DNA of 64,000 nucleotides from Oscillospiraceae bacterium. Lineage in GTDB: Bacteria; Bacillota; Clostridia; Oscillospirales; Acutalibacteraceae. Numbering within the stretch: the stretch's first letter is position 1; each line of letters opens with the position of its first letter. Of this stretch, positions 27,473-36,851 are shown one piece after another. The stretch covers positions 107,293 to 171,292 of the forward strand of contig JALCPP010000007.1 in assembly GCA_022650485.1 (NCBI GenBank), given 5' to 3'. The translations under genes and the position numbers were made by a program. The notes beneath the pieces were generated by a model, which was given only the letters and a program-made list of their open reading frames with translations, was not told the origin of the DNA and did no database searches.

Positions 27473-27545
27473 ATTCGAATCCCTCCAAATTAACTTTAAG
27501 CTGCATTTCCTTTTGAGCTTTTCTCTTATTGATTCACTATTTCTT

Positions 27546-27575
27546 ATTATAATCGAAATCCTTCGCCTTTATCAA
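27546..27575 (-). promoter_or_regulatory. Promoter of pfkA
   Basis: On the minus strand TTGATA, 18 bp, TATAAT, between dnaE and pfkA. Confidence 0.7.
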
Positions 27576-27619
27576 CCGAAAGTTATGGACAGAAGTTTCC
27601 GTTATATGGATTATTGTTT

Positions 27620-30600
27620 CTAATTACCTACAATTACAACATTTTTTTCGCCGAGTACCTTTTTCAATTCCCGAATCAGAACATCATTTAAGGCAACGCG
27701 CATAGAAAGCGGCGCGTGGTACAGCCGGCGTGAATCCGTAAAAAAGACATATAACGGTGTGGTGCCGTCAAATACGGCAAGATATTTTTTTGCCCTTTCA
27801 TACTGGGCACTTGTTTTCCCCGGCACCTTTAGATACAGACCGGGCGAACACTTCTTTGCACCGGAAGCGCCGCCGCTTTCAGAACGGGACGGCACAGGTT
27901 TGACAGATTCACAAATCAGCTTGGTTTCTTCATCCTCGCGGACACTGACATGGGCCTCGATGAGCAAAATCTTTCCTTCCGCAATCCATTCCGCGTACTT
28001 GGAAAGTGTTTTTGGAAAAACCAGCATTTCCATGGAACCGAACATATCCTCCACAATGACAAAAGCCATCGTATTGTTGCTTTTCGTCACTTTCATGCGC
28101 ACATTTGTCAGAATTCCCAGCACGGTAATCCGGTCGCCGTCGCGAACGGTGCCGTCGCCGTTTTCCGTACTCTCCCGCACAGTGCTGAGCCTTGCGGCAT
28201 GCAAAGTGTCATAGGCATTGGCATATTCCGCCATCGGGTGGCCGGATAAATACAGCCCGGTCACTTCTTTTTCCATCGCCAGCTGATCGGAAACCGGAAG
28301 GTCCGGCAGATCGTCCAGGCAAAAATCGTCTGTCCCAGACTGCTGGGCGGAATCGAAAAATCCAATCTGGCCCTCAACATTCCGTTTTTTATCGGCGTCA
28401 AGATAGGCAAGCACCGCATCGGAGCCGGAAAGCATCTGGCGGCGGTTGGCGCCAAGACCGTCCAGCGCGCCGCATTTAATCAGGCTTTCCAGTGATCTGC
28501 GGTTGATTCCGTCGTACACGCGGCGCACAAAGTCAAAGAACGAGTGAAATTTTCCATTTTGCTCCCGCTCCCTGACCAAACCGCCGATAAATCCACGCCC
28601 CAGGTTTCGCACCGCAAGCAGACCGAAACGAATATCCGGGCCGGAGACAGTAAAACCTGCCGCACTTTCATTGACATGCGGGGGCAGCACGCGAATGCCC
28701 AGCCGCAGGCATTCCGCAATATAGGCGGACAGCTTGTTGTTATTGTCCAGCACACTGGTCATCAGCGCCGCCATATACTGGCGCGGATAATGGCATTTGA
28801 GCCACGCAGTCTGGTAGCTGAGCAGCGCATAAGCGGCCGCATGGGATTTGTTAAACGCATAGGAAGCAAAGCTTTCCATTTCCCCAAAGATTGCCCTGGC
28901 CGTCTGCTCGTCCACACCGCGGCGCTCACAGCCCTCCACTTCAACCTTGCCGTTCTCATCAGTCAATCCATGCAGAAAGATCTCGCGTTCGCGCTCCATC
29001 ACATTCTTTTTTTTCTTGCTCATCGCGCGGCGGACAATATCCGCACGGCCAAGCGAATATCCCGCCAGCGTGCGGAAGACCTGCATGACCTGCTCCTGAT
29101 AAACAATACAGCCGTAAGTAACATCCAGAATCCCTTTCAGCAGCGGATGACGGTATGTCACTTTGGATGGATGATGCCTGTTTTCAATATAGCGCGGAAT
29201 CGACTCCATCGGCCCCGGCCGATAGAGTGAAATCACCGCAATCAGGTCCTCGATCTTTTCCGGCCCCAGCTGGGCGATCACGTTTCTCATTCCGCCGGAT
29301 TCAAATTGGAACACCCCGTCTGTTTTCCCTGCGGACAGCATTCGGTAGACCGCAGGATCATCAATTGAAATATCTTCAATTTTAAATCCCGGCTGTTTTT
29401 CCGCGATCATTTCCTCCGCATCACGAATCACCGACAGATTTCGCAGACCGAGAAAATCCATTTTCAGCAGACCAAGTTCTTCCAGAGTCGTCATGGTGTA
29501 CTGGGTTACCACGGAATCTCCGTTTTTCGCCAGCGGCACATACTCCGCCACCGGCCGGTCCGTGATGACAACACCCGCGGCATGCGTAGAGGCATTTCGC
29601 GGCATCCCTTCCAGGCGCCGTGCCATGTCGATCAGCTCATGAATCTGCGGATTCGTGTCGTACTTCTGCCGAAATTCCGCAGAAACCTGCAGGGCTTTGC
29701 CCAGCGTAATGTTCGGCTCTGAAGGAACCAGCTTGGCGATCGCGTCCACCTGTGCATAGGGAATCGCCATGGCACGGCCCACGTCCCGCAGGGAACCGCG
29801 GGCCGCCATGGTACCAAAGGTAACAATCTGGGCAACATGGTCCGCACCGTATTTATCCACGACATAATCGATCATTTCCGGGCGGCGTTCATCCGAAAAA
29901 TCAATGTCGAAATCCGGCATGGAGACACGTTCCGGATTTAAAAAGCGCTCAAACAGCAGATTGTATCGAATCGGGTCGATTCCGGTAATACCGATACAGT
30001 AAGCCGCCAGACTGCCGGCACCGGAACCGCGGCCCGGTCCGACGGGAATTCCGACTTCCTTGGCGTGGCGGACAAAATCATGAACAATCAGATAGTAGTT
30101 GACATATCCCATCTTTTCAATGGTTTCAAGTTCATAACTCAGCCGGTCAGCAATCTTTTTTTCGGGATGCTCCCCATAATGCCGATGCAGCCCCTCGCAG
30201 CATTTTTCTTTAAAATAAGTGACATTTTCCTGCCCGTTCGGCGTTTCAAACCGTGGCAGCTTGGTTTTCCCGAATTCAAACTCCACATTGCAGCGCTCCG
30301 CGATTTTCACGGTATTGTCGGCCGCCTCCGGACAATCCGGAAACAGAGCCCGCATTTCCTCTTCCGTCTTAAAATAGAATTGGTCGCTGCCAAACTCCAT
30401 TCCATTCTTGTCTTCCACCGTGTGATTGGTTTGAATGCAGAGCAGAATGCGGTGCATTGCACTGTCTTCCGGGCGAATATAGTGGCAGTCATTGGTCAGA
30501 ACCAGCGGAATACCCGTTTCCCTGGAAATCTGCCGAATGGAAGGATTGACCAGTTTCTGTTCCCGCAGGCCGTGGTCCTGCAGTTCCAGGTAAAAGTTTC

Positions 30601-31099
30601 CCCGGCCAAAGATATGGTCGTAACGTAGGGCGGCGGTTTTTGCCCCGTCATAATCCCCCGCCGACAAATCACGGGGAATCTCGCCGGCCAGACAAGCGGA
30701 AAGGGCAATCAGACCTTCATGGTACTTTTCCAACAATTCGAAGTCGACACGCGGCTTGGAGTAAAACCCCTCCGTCCAGGAGCGGGACACCAGCGCAATC
30801 AAATTTTGATACCCCGTATTATTTTCACACAGAAGAACAAGATGCCGGTGTTCGGAATCGAGCCCGTGCACCCGGTCGAAGCGAGTGCGCTGTGCCACAT
30901 AAACCTCGCAGCCGATAATGGGTTTCACGCCCTGTTTTTTTGCCTCTTTATAAAAATCGACCGCGCCGTACATCACACCGTGATCCGTCACCGCAACCGC
31001 CGGAGCCCCGCGCTCCGCCGCGGTTTTTACCAGCCGTTCAATGCGGCACGCTCCATCCAGCAGGCTGTATTCGCTGTGGACATGCAGATGAACAAACAA
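27620..31099 (-). CDS. dnaE: DNA polymerase III alpha subunit (DnaE)
   Basis: Replicative C-family polymerase of 1159 residues. It has the N-terminal PHP domain (FVHLHVHSEYSLLDG), the polymerase core with PDFDIDFSDERR (catalytic aspartates near residues 395-410), the helix-hairpin-helix region and a C-terminal OB fold. It lacks the exonuclease domain of PolC, so this is the DnaE type. The start is a TTG at 31099, preceded by AGAGGGG, only 4 bases after whiA. Last gene of the hprK run. Confidence 0.96.
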   Translation of the reverse strand: MFVHLHVHSEYSLLDGACRIERLVKTAAERGAPAVAVTDHGVMYGAVDFYKEAKKQGVKPIIGCEVYVAQRTRFDRVHGLDSEHRHLVLLCENNTGYQNLIALVSRSWTEGFYSKPRVDFELLEKYHEGLIALSACLAGEIPRDLSAGDYDGAKTAALRYDHIFGRGNFYLELQDHGLREQKLVNPSIRQISRETGIPLVLTNDCHYIRPEDSAMHRILLCIQTNHTVEDKNGMEFGSDQFYFKTEEEMRALFPDCPEAADNTVKIAERCNVEFEFGKTKLPRFETPNGQENVTYFKEKCCEGLHRHYGEHPEKKIADRLSYELETIEKMGYVNYYLIVHDFVRHAKEVGIPVGPGRGSGAGSLAAYCIGITGIDPIRYNLLFERFLNPERVSMPDFDIDFSDERRPEMIDYVVDKYGADHVAQIVTFGTMAARGSLRDVGRAMAIPYAQVDAIAKLVPSEPNITLGKALQVSAEFRQKYDTNPQIHELIDMARRLEGMPRNASTHAAGVVITDRPVAEYVPLAKNGDSVVTQYTMTTLEELGLLKMDFLGLRNLSVIRDAEEMIAEKQPGFKIEDISIDDPAVYRMLSAGKTDGVFQFESGGMRNVIAQLGPEKIEDLIAVISLYRPGPMESIPRYIENRHHPSKVTYRHPLLKGILDVTYGCIVYQEQVMQVFRTLAGYSLGRADIVRRAMSKKKKNVMEREREIFLHGLTDENGKVEVEGCERRGVDEQTARAIFGEMESFASYAFNKSHAAAYALLSYQTAWLKCHYPRQYMAALMTSVLDNNNKLSAYIAECLRLGIRVLPPHVNESAAGFTVSGPDIRFGLLAVRNLGRGFIGGLVREREQNGKFHSFFDFVRRVYDGINRRSLESLIKCGALDGLGANRRQMLSGSDAVLAYLDADKKRNVEGQIGFFDSAQQSGTDDFCLDDLPDLPVSDQLAMEKEVTGLYLSGHPMAEYANAYDTLHAARLSTVRESTENGDGTVRDGDRITVLGILTNVRMKVTKSNNTMAFVIVEDMFGSMEMLVFPKTLSKYAEWIAEGKILLIEAHVSVREDEETKLICESVKPVPSRSESGGASGAKKCSPGLYLKVPGKTSAQYERAKKYLAVFDGTTPLYVFFTDSRRLYHAPLSMRVALNDVLIRELKKVLGEKNVVIVGN

Positions 31100-31103
31100 A
31101 ACG

Positions 31104-32093
31104 TCATCCCCTCTCTGACCGGCTGCCTGCCCGTGTGCGGCCGCGTTCCGGTTCTGCTCCCTGTTCCAAGTCCGACCCCCGCAGATGCTCCGCCAGTTCC
31201 ATAATACGGCTCAGTCTGTGGTTCACCCCGGACCGGCTGAGCGGAGGCTCCAGATTCTGCCCCAGTTCCCGCAGGGATAAGTCTGGGTTTTGGTAGCGTA
31301 AAAGCGCCAGTTCCCGCAGTTCCTCAGGAAGAAGCGACACGCCGCCGCACGCAAAAATTTTCTTGAGTGCAATCATCTGCCTGGCGGCGGCGGAAGCGGT
31401 TTTCTCTATATTAGCAGTTTCAAAATTTGTCTTTCGGTTCACTTCATTGCGAACCTCTTTTAACATGCGGACCTGAATTAGTTCCATGGCGGAACTGCCG
31501 GCCCCAAGAAAAGTCAGAAGGTCAGCGACATGATCTCCTCCCTTCAAATAAACGACAAACGAGCCCTTCCGGTTGATGATGCCGGGCGTTGCGTCCAATT
31601 CAAAAATATCCCGCAAAAAGGCCGTCAGATCTCGTGCCAGGTTCCGATAAGGCACCACAAATTCCAGCCGGTAATCCCTGGCGGGGTCTGTCACCGTACC
31701 GCACGAAAGAAACGCCCCGCGAAGAAAAGCGGAGCGGCAGCATTCATGATCCAGATTGGCAAGATTCATCCGCAGACTGATTTCTTTTCCCGTATAGCCA
31801 AATTGATGAAGCACCTGCTCAATTTGGCTGCTGCCCGGAACCGAAAGCGTACAGGCGCTTCTTTGATCCCCCCGGCGGGGCGGCGATGTCTTCACATCCA
31901 CATAAACCCCGGCCGCACGGGCAACCAGTTCCGCCGTGCGTTCGGCAGTTTCCCGGCTTTCCGTTGTCAGCGTAATGGACTGCAGGGAAAAGCTCCTGCC
32001 AAACAGCAGGAGCCCGTAGCATTCCGCTTTTTGGCAGCAATTTGCCGATTCAATGCGGCACAATTCTTTTTTTGTTTTGGAAGAAAACGACAT
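31104..32093 (-). CDS. whiA: WhiA family DNA-binding protein
   Basis: WhiA combines a LAGLIDADG-like fold with a helix-turn-helix and influences cell division and chromosome segregation in Gram-positives. The 329-residue protein begins SFSSKTKKELCRIE, has CCRSAFLRGAFLSCGTVTDP in the middle and the C-terminal helix-turn-helix LSLRELGQNLEPPLSRSGVN. The conserved order rapZ-whiA seen here is typical of Bacillota. The last 25 or so residues are Arg/Glu/Gly-rich. Confidence 0.95.
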   Translation of the reverse strand: MSFSSKTKKELCRIESANCCQKAECYGLLLFGRSFSLQSITLTTESRETAERTAELVARAAGVYVDVKTSPPRRGDQRSACTLSVPGSSQIEQVLHQFGYTGKEISLRMNLANLDHECCRSAFLRGAFLSCGTVTDPARDYRLEFVVPYRNLARDLTAFLRDIFELDATPGIINRKGSFVVYLKGGDHVADLLTFLGAGSSAMELIQVRMLKEVRNEVNRKTNFETANIEKTASAAARQMIALKKIFACGGVSLLPEELRELALLRYQNPDLSLRELGQNLEPPLSRSGVNHRLSRIMELAEHLRGSDLEQGAEPERGRTRAGSRSERG

Positions 32094-32108
32094 AGCTCTT
32101 TTCGAACC

Positions 32109-32969
32109 TCACTGTTTTTGAATATCCCGATGGTTGACGCTTGTCCGCAGATTCTGCTGCAGCAGATGATTGTATAACAGTTCCGTGAGCGTAACCGAAC
32201 GGTGATGTCCGCCGGTACAGCCGACGGCAATGACAAGCTGACTTTTTCCCTCGCTGCAATAAAGTGGAATCATATAATCGATTAAGTCCAGAAACCGGCG
32301 GACAAACCCCTTGGTTTGATCCCATTTCATCACATAATCCCGCACCGGCTCATCCAGTCCCGTCAAATTTTTCAGTTCCTCAACATAATACGGGTTGGGA
32401 AGACACCGAACATCAAAAACGAGGTCTGCCTCCGCCGGAATGCCGTATTTAAACCCAAATGAAATGCAGTGGATCATCAAAGCATCGGAAGCGTCCCCCA
32501 AAAACAGCCCCGAAATGCGCTTTTTCAGCTGTGCGGGGGACAGCAGAGAAGTATCAATAACATAATCCGCCCGTCCCTTCACAGGGCGCAGAACATCGCG
32601 TTCCAGGCGAACCGCCTGTTCCAGGGAACCCAGACAGTTTTCCGACAAAGGATGCTTCCGCCGCGTCTCTTTAAATCGATTCACCAGAACATAATCTTTT
32701 GTATCCAAAAACAGCAGTTTATACTCTTTGCCGTCCGATTTCATACGGTCCAGTGTTTCCAGCAGACTGGAAAACATATCTCCGCCGCGGATATCCGTTA
32801 CAACCGCTACGCGTGACAAAGCCCCCTTGGCCTGCCGCGACAGCTCATAAAAGGTAGGAATCAGTTTCGGCGGAATATTATCCGCGCAGTAAAAACCGAT
32901 ATCCTCCAGCGCATCCATGGCCCGGGACTTGCCTGCTCCCGACAAACCGGTAACAATTAAAAACTCCAT
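32109..32969 (-). CDS. rapZ: RNase adapter / nucleotide-binding protein RapZ (YvcJ)
   Basis: P-loop protein of the RapZ/YvcJ family, 286 residues. It has the Walker A motif GLSGAGKS at the N terminus, DIRGGDMFSSL in the middle and the C-terminal GCTGGHHRSVTL. In Enterobacteria it controls GlmZ decay; in Bacillota it binds GTP and is linked to competence and cell-wall sugar metabolism. ATG at 32969 follows GCGGAGG; the upstream in-frame ATG overlaps murB and lacks a site. Confidence 0.95.
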   Translation of the reverse strand: MEFLIVTGLSGAGKSRAMDALEDIGFYCADNIPPKLIPTFYELSRQAKGALSRVAVVTDIRGGDMFSSLLETLDRMKSDGKEYKLLFLDTKDYVLVNRFKETRRKHPLSENCLGSLEQAVRLERDVLRPVKGRADYVIDTSLLSPAQLKKRISGLFLGDASDALMIHCISFGFKYGIPAEADLVFDVRCLPNPYYVEELKNLTGLDEPVRDYVMKWDQTKGFVRRFLDLIDYMIPLYCSEGKSQLVIAVGCTGGHHRSVTLTELLYNHLLQQNLRTSVNHRDIQKQ

Positions 32970-32985
32970 AGAATCCTCCGCGATG

Positions 32986-33894
32986 TTATCCAATTCGTTT
33001 CACTTCGCATTCCAATTGAACCCCCGTTTGTCTGCAAACGGTAGTCTGAATCAGTTCGATCAGCCGCAGCACGTCACTGCAGGTAGCGCCCCCTGCGTTC
33101 ACAATAAATCCGGCGTGTTTCCCGCTGACCATTGCCCCGCCGACACGCCGTCCTTTTAGGCCGCACTGTTCGATCAAAGCACCCGCGTAATAACCCGCCG
33201 GACGTTTAAAGATGCTTCCGGCGCTGGGCATTTCAAGCGGCTGTTTCGATGTTCTGCGCTGATAAAGTTCCTGCATTCGGGCGGTAATCTGGTCCGCGTC
33301 TCCCCGTTTCAGCTTCAAACGGATGGATGTAATGACACATCCGTTTCCCGTATAGGCGCTCTGCCGGTAACCGAACTGCAGATGATTTCCCTTCAGGATG
33401 CCAACCTTTCCCTGTGAGGACACATGGCTGCACGCGGACACCACTTCTGACATGGAATGCTCGTAGGCCCCGGCATTCATAAAAGCCGCACCGCCCGCAG
33501 AACCGGGGATGCCCCATGCAAACTCCATTCCGCTCAGGGAATGGCGCTGGGCAAACTTGCACAGCTTACCCAGCGAAACCCCTGCCCCGCATTCCAGCTC
33601 GTCTTGCCCGCACGGTTCCACCTTTTGAAACCCTTTTCCCAAAGAAACGACAGCCCCGCGAATTCCAGCGTCGCTGACGAGCAAATTGGAACCATTGCCA
33701 AGCGGGTAAAACTTTACCTCAAGTTCCTGCGCTTTGCGGCAGACTTCCCGCAGCGCGGATTTGTCGTTCACAATAAGAAACAGATCCGCCGGGCCGCCGA
33801 TCCGGAATGTGGTATGGCGGCTCATCGGCTCATTGCGAAGGATCTTGCAGTCCAGGCACTGCGCCGCCTGTTCCAATTCTTGTAAAAGGTCCAA
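32986..33894 (-). CDS. murB: UDP-N-acetylenolpyruvoylglucosamine reductase
   Basis: FAD enzyme making UDP-MurNAc for peptidoglycan. The 302-residue protein has the FAD-binding TTFRIGGPADLFL and LGNGSNLLV, the SGMEFAWGIPGSAGGAAFMNAGAY core, and the catalytic Ser in PSAGSIFKRP; it is the short type II form. The start is placed at TTG 33894, eight bases after GGAGG; the longer frame runs 70 bases further without a site. Confidence 0.95.
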   Translation of the reverse strand: MDLLQELEQAAQCLDCKILRNEPMSRHTTFRIGGPADLFLIVNDKSALREVCRKAQELEVKFYPLGNGSNLLVSDAGIRGAVVSLGKGFQKVEPCGQDELECGAGVSLGKLCKFAQRHSLSGMEFAWGIPGSAGGAAFMNAGAYEHSMSEVVSACSHVSSQGKVGILKGNHLQFGYRQSAYTGNGCVITSIRLKLKRGDADQITARMQELYQRRTSKQPLEMPSAGSIFKRPAGYYAGALIEQCGLKGRRVGGAMVSGKHAGFIVNAGGATCSDVLRLIELIQTTVCRQTGVQLECEVKRIG

Positions 33895-33914
33895 TGTTTT
33901 GTCCTCCGTTCCTG

Positions 33915-34649
33915 TCAGTCGGAATTTGAAAGCACTTGGGTGTACTGTTTTAAATAGCCGCAAAAGCGCTGCACACTGGAATTGACAACCAGTTCCTCCG
34001 GAAAATCAATTTCCTTTAATAACCGTTTTGACTGTTCACAGTTTCCAACCTGGGTCGAAAAATGAGCATCGGAATCGACAATGATGGGCACTGAATACTT
34101 TTTGCAGAGTTTCATAATGCGCATACAGTTCGGAACCGACTGGCTTCTGCATGAAAATGTGGATTCGTTCAGCTCCACCAGTTTTCCATTTTTGGCAAAC
34201 ACCGGCAGAACGGTTTCATAGTCATAGCGATACCGTTCAAAACCGCTGTGGCCAATCACACGAACCAATGGATTTTCCGCAATTGTCAGCCAGGCATTTG
34301 TCACTTTATCAACCGTCGGGGACTTGTCCCGCATAGTCGCATCGTGCATAGAGGCAACAATCCAGTCAAGGGACTCGGTGTCTTCTTCTTTCAGATCGGT
34401 GTGGCCGTCAAAATCGACTACGTTTGTCTCTTCTCCCCTCAGGACCAGAACGCCTTCCAGTTTGCGCGGAATCACCTTTAAATTATGAAAATACCAGCGC
34501 CCCGGCGAGCCCGGCATATCGGGCCCGTGGTCGGTAACTGCGATTGCGAACAGTCCGCGGTCGGCTGCCGCGTGAACCATTTCCGTCAGCGTGCAATAAG
34601 CGTGTGTGGAAGCAATAGTGTGAGTGTGGGTATCTGCTATCAGGTTCAT
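33915..34649 (-). CDS. PHP-domain phosphatase, YcdX-like
   Basis: A 244-residue polymerase-and-histidinol-phosphatase-fold metalloenzyme. Metal ligands are visible in DTHTHTIASTHAY, VTDHGPDM, the Glu of RGEETN, the His of SMHDA, and in IVDSDAHF. The pattern closely resembles E. coli YcdX. The physiological substrate is unknown. It lies between hprK and murB in the same transcription unit. Confidence 0.9.
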   Translation of the reverse strand: MNLIADTHTHTIASTHAYCTLTEMVHAAADRGLFAIAVTDHGPDMPGSPGRWYFHNLKVIPRKLEGVLVLRGEETNVVDFDGHTDLKEEDTESLDWIVASMHDATMRDKSPTVDKVTNAWLTIAENPLVRVIGHSGFERYRYDYETVLPVFAKNGKLVELNESTFSCRSQSVPNCMRIMKLCKKYSVPIIVDSDAHFSTQVGNCEQSKRLLKEIDFPEELVVNSSVQRFCGYLKQYTQVLSNSD

Positions 34650-34678
34650 GGTTTTCGCCTTTCTTCATTTGTTACAAA

Positions 34679-35644
34679 TCAAAAATCCAAATCCAGCTTT
34701 TTTTCAGTTTCCTGCATGGCGGAAAGGTCCATGCCCAAATTGGCGAGCAACTCTTCCGCTGCGTTGTATCCCATTTTTTTCTGGCGGTTGTTCATCGCCG
34801 CTACCTCAATAATAATAGCTAAGTTCCTGCCCGGTTTTACCGGAATGGTTAAGACAGGAACCTTAATTCCCAAAATTTCGGTATACTCGCTGTCAATACC
34901 CATCCGGTCGTAGATCTTCTGGTTATCCCAGAGTTCAAGGTTGATAACCATATCGATCTTTTCCGAAACCTTGACGGCGCCCATACCAAAAATTCTTCTC
35001 GCGTTGATTATACCTATGCCGCGAAGCTCAATAAAATGCTTGATGTTGTTCGGGGCCTCCCCAACCAGGGACTTCGCCGAAACACGTTTGATCGTCACGG
35101 CGTCGTCGGCGATCAGCCGGTGCCCGCGTTTAATCAGTTCAATCGCGGTCTCGCTTTTCCCAACTCCGCTGTCGCCGACCAGCAGAATTCCTTCCCCGTA
35201 AACCTCGACCAGCACACCATGGCGCGTGATGCGCGGCGCCATCTCGACGTTCATAAAAGAAACGAGCGCAGCTACCAGGCTGGAGGTTGTCTCCGACGTA
35301 CTAAGCAGCGGCACATTGTTTTCCTTCGTCGCTTTCAGAAGCTCCGGCACTGGTTTCAGACCGCGGGCAATAATTGCCGCCGGCGGTTTTTTTGAAAAAA
35401 TCGCGTCGAGCACATCCTTGCGTTTTTCAGAAGAAATCGAATTTAAAAAGGCGGATTCCGCATTGCCGAAAATGAGGATGCGGCTGGTGTCGTAGTAATC
35501 ATAAAAGCCGTTCAGTTCTAAGCCGGGCCTGTTGACATCCATGGAAGAAACCTGAATGTCGTCCGGTTTACAGGGCATGCTGATCACGTTCAGAGAAAGC
35601 TCTTTCATGACTTTTGAGAGCGGCACGGTGTATTTTGCAGACAT
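34679..35644 (-). CDS. hprK: HPr kinase/phosphorylase
   Basis: Bifunctional enzyme that phosphorylates and dephosphorylates Ser46 of HPr to signal sugar status to CcpA in Bacillota. The 321-residue protein has an N-terminal domain and a C-terminal kinase domain. The latter has Walker A GDSGVGKSETAIELIKRGH and a following LIADDAV, and the signature LELRGIGIINARRIFG-like IELRGIGIINARRIFG. First gene of hprK-PHP-murB-rapZ-whiA-dnaE. The only HPr in the window has Arg at position 46, so its substrate must be elsewhere or different. Confidence 0.96.
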   Translation of the reverse strand: MSAKYTVPLSKVMKELSLNVISMPCKPDDIQVSSMDVNRPGLELNGFYDYYDTSRILIFGNAESAFLNSISSEKRKDVLDAIFSKKPPAAIIARGLKPVPELLKATKENNVPLLSTSETTSSLVAALVSFMNVEMAPRITRHGVLVEVYGEGILLVGDSGVGKSETAIELIKRGHRLIADDAVTIKRVSAKSLVGEAPNNIKHFIELRGIGIINARRIFGMGAVKVSEKIDMVINLELWDNQKIYDRMGIDSEYTEILGIKVPVLTIPVKPGRNLAIIIEVAAMNNRQKKMGYNAAEELLANLGMDLSAMQETEKKLDLDF

Positions 35645-35676
35645 GCTACTACCTGCTTTCTTGTTTGTTTAGGATT

Positions 35677-35705
35677 ATTATATCTCAAAAGCGGTAAACT
35701 TTAAA
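35677..35705 (-). promoter_or_regulatory. Probable promoter of the hprK run
   Basis: TATAAT (minus strand, 35677-35682) with a weak -35 TTTAAA about 17 bp upstream, 33 bp before the hprK start. Confidence 0.45.
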
Positions 35706-35716
35706 GTAATTCATGC

Positions 35717-35757
35717 AAAAAACAGCCGGAGCGCTTTCTGCGCACCGGCTGTTTTTA
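35717..35757. terminator. Terminator after secF
   Basis: AACAGCCGG-AGCGC facing GCGCA-CCGGCTGTT, with A/T tracts on both sides. On the minus strand it ends the secDF transcript. Confidence 0.85.
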
Positions 35758-35765
35758 AATATAAA

Positions 35766-36851
35766 CTATTTTCTTTTTTTGTTTTTAGACTTTTGCTTGG
35801 ATTTACCACCCTTTGCGGATGCCGAAGCATTGGCCGACTGCGTTGCAGCAGAAGGCTTTGCAGGGGAAACTTCACCCGCCGATTTTACAGAAGCGGTCGA
35901 AAGCTTTCCCGCTTTTTCTTTTGTCTTGTGCTGTTCCCACATGACGTAAAGCGGGCCGGCAATGCAAATAGAAGAATACGTGCCGCTCACCACACCGACC
36001 ATCATCGGCAGAGCAAACGTGGTAACACTGGTCAGATGATAGAAGTTGGCAACCACGAACACCACCAAAACGGCCAGGAACGTACTGGTAGCCGTATAGA
36101 CAGAACGGGTAAAAGTCTGGTTGATACTGACATTCACCAACGAGTTGTAGCCCGCTTTCAGTCCAAGTAACTTCCGGTTTTCACGAATACGGTCATACAC
36201 TACGATTGTATCATTCAGAGAATAACCCAACACTGTAAGAAGGACCGCGATAAAGTTGGAATTCAACGGAATACCGAAAATAACAAATGTGAAATAAATC
36301 ATTACTACATCGTGCAGCAGAGCCACAATGGAAAAGACTGCCGCCGCCGTACCGCCAATTCTGCGGAAACGGATTGCAATGTAAAAATCGAGCAAAAGGA
36401 ATGCGATTAACACCGCAACGATACATTTCAGAAAGAATCTGCGTCCCATGGTCGCATTGACCGAGTTCGACTCAACGATCTGAAAGTCGGCATCCGGATA
36501 TTCCTGGTTTAAAGCCGCCTGAATTTGCTTCTGACTGTCTACCGTCAGGGAATCCGTTCCGGCAAACGAAAGGGTAACATTGTTCAAAGTCTGTTCGCCG
36601 GCCGCCGACTGAATATTCTTACTGATTGCAGTGGTAACGCTGCGGTCAACTGTTTTCTTTACAACGTTCTGTACATTCTCGGCATTGATCTCTCCGGAAT
36701 AGGAATACTTAATTAAGGCACCGCCTTTAAAATTAATATCCAAATCCACACCGCGAATGATATTGAAAAGGAGACCAATCACAATAATTCCTAAGGAAAT
36801 TGCAAAGAATATCTTTCGATTTTCATAAAACTTCATCTGAAATGTTCTCAT
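35766..36851 (-). CDS. secF: Protein translocase subunit SecF
   Basis: Partner of SecD in proton-driven late steps of Sec export. The 361-residue protein has six predicted helices, the external first loop (about 30-135), the motif GVDLDINFKGGALIKYSYSG-like DLDINFKGG, and YSLNDTIVVYDRIRENRK in TM5. The C terminus is a basic Lys/Ser/Ala-rich tail. Its ATG at 36851 overlaps the secD stop (ATGA), implying coupled translation. Confidence 0.94.
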   Translation of the reverse strand: MRTFQMKFYENRKIFFAISLGIIVIGLLFNIIRGVDLDINFKGGALIKYSYSGEINAENVQNVVKKTVDRSVTTAISKNIQSAAGEQTLNNVTLSFAGTDSLTVDSQKQIQAALNQEYPDADFQIVESNSVNATMGRRFFLKCIVAVLIAFLLLDFYIAIRFRRIGGTAAAVFSIVALLHDVVMIYFTFVIFGIPLNSNFIAVLLTVLGYSLNDTIVVYDRIRENRKLLGLKAGYNSLVNVSINQTFTRSVYTATSTFLAVLVVFVVANFYHLTSVTTFALPMMVGVVSGTYSSICIAGPLYVMWEQHKTKEKAGKLSTASVKSAGEVSPAKPSAATQSANASASAKGGKSKQKSKNKKRK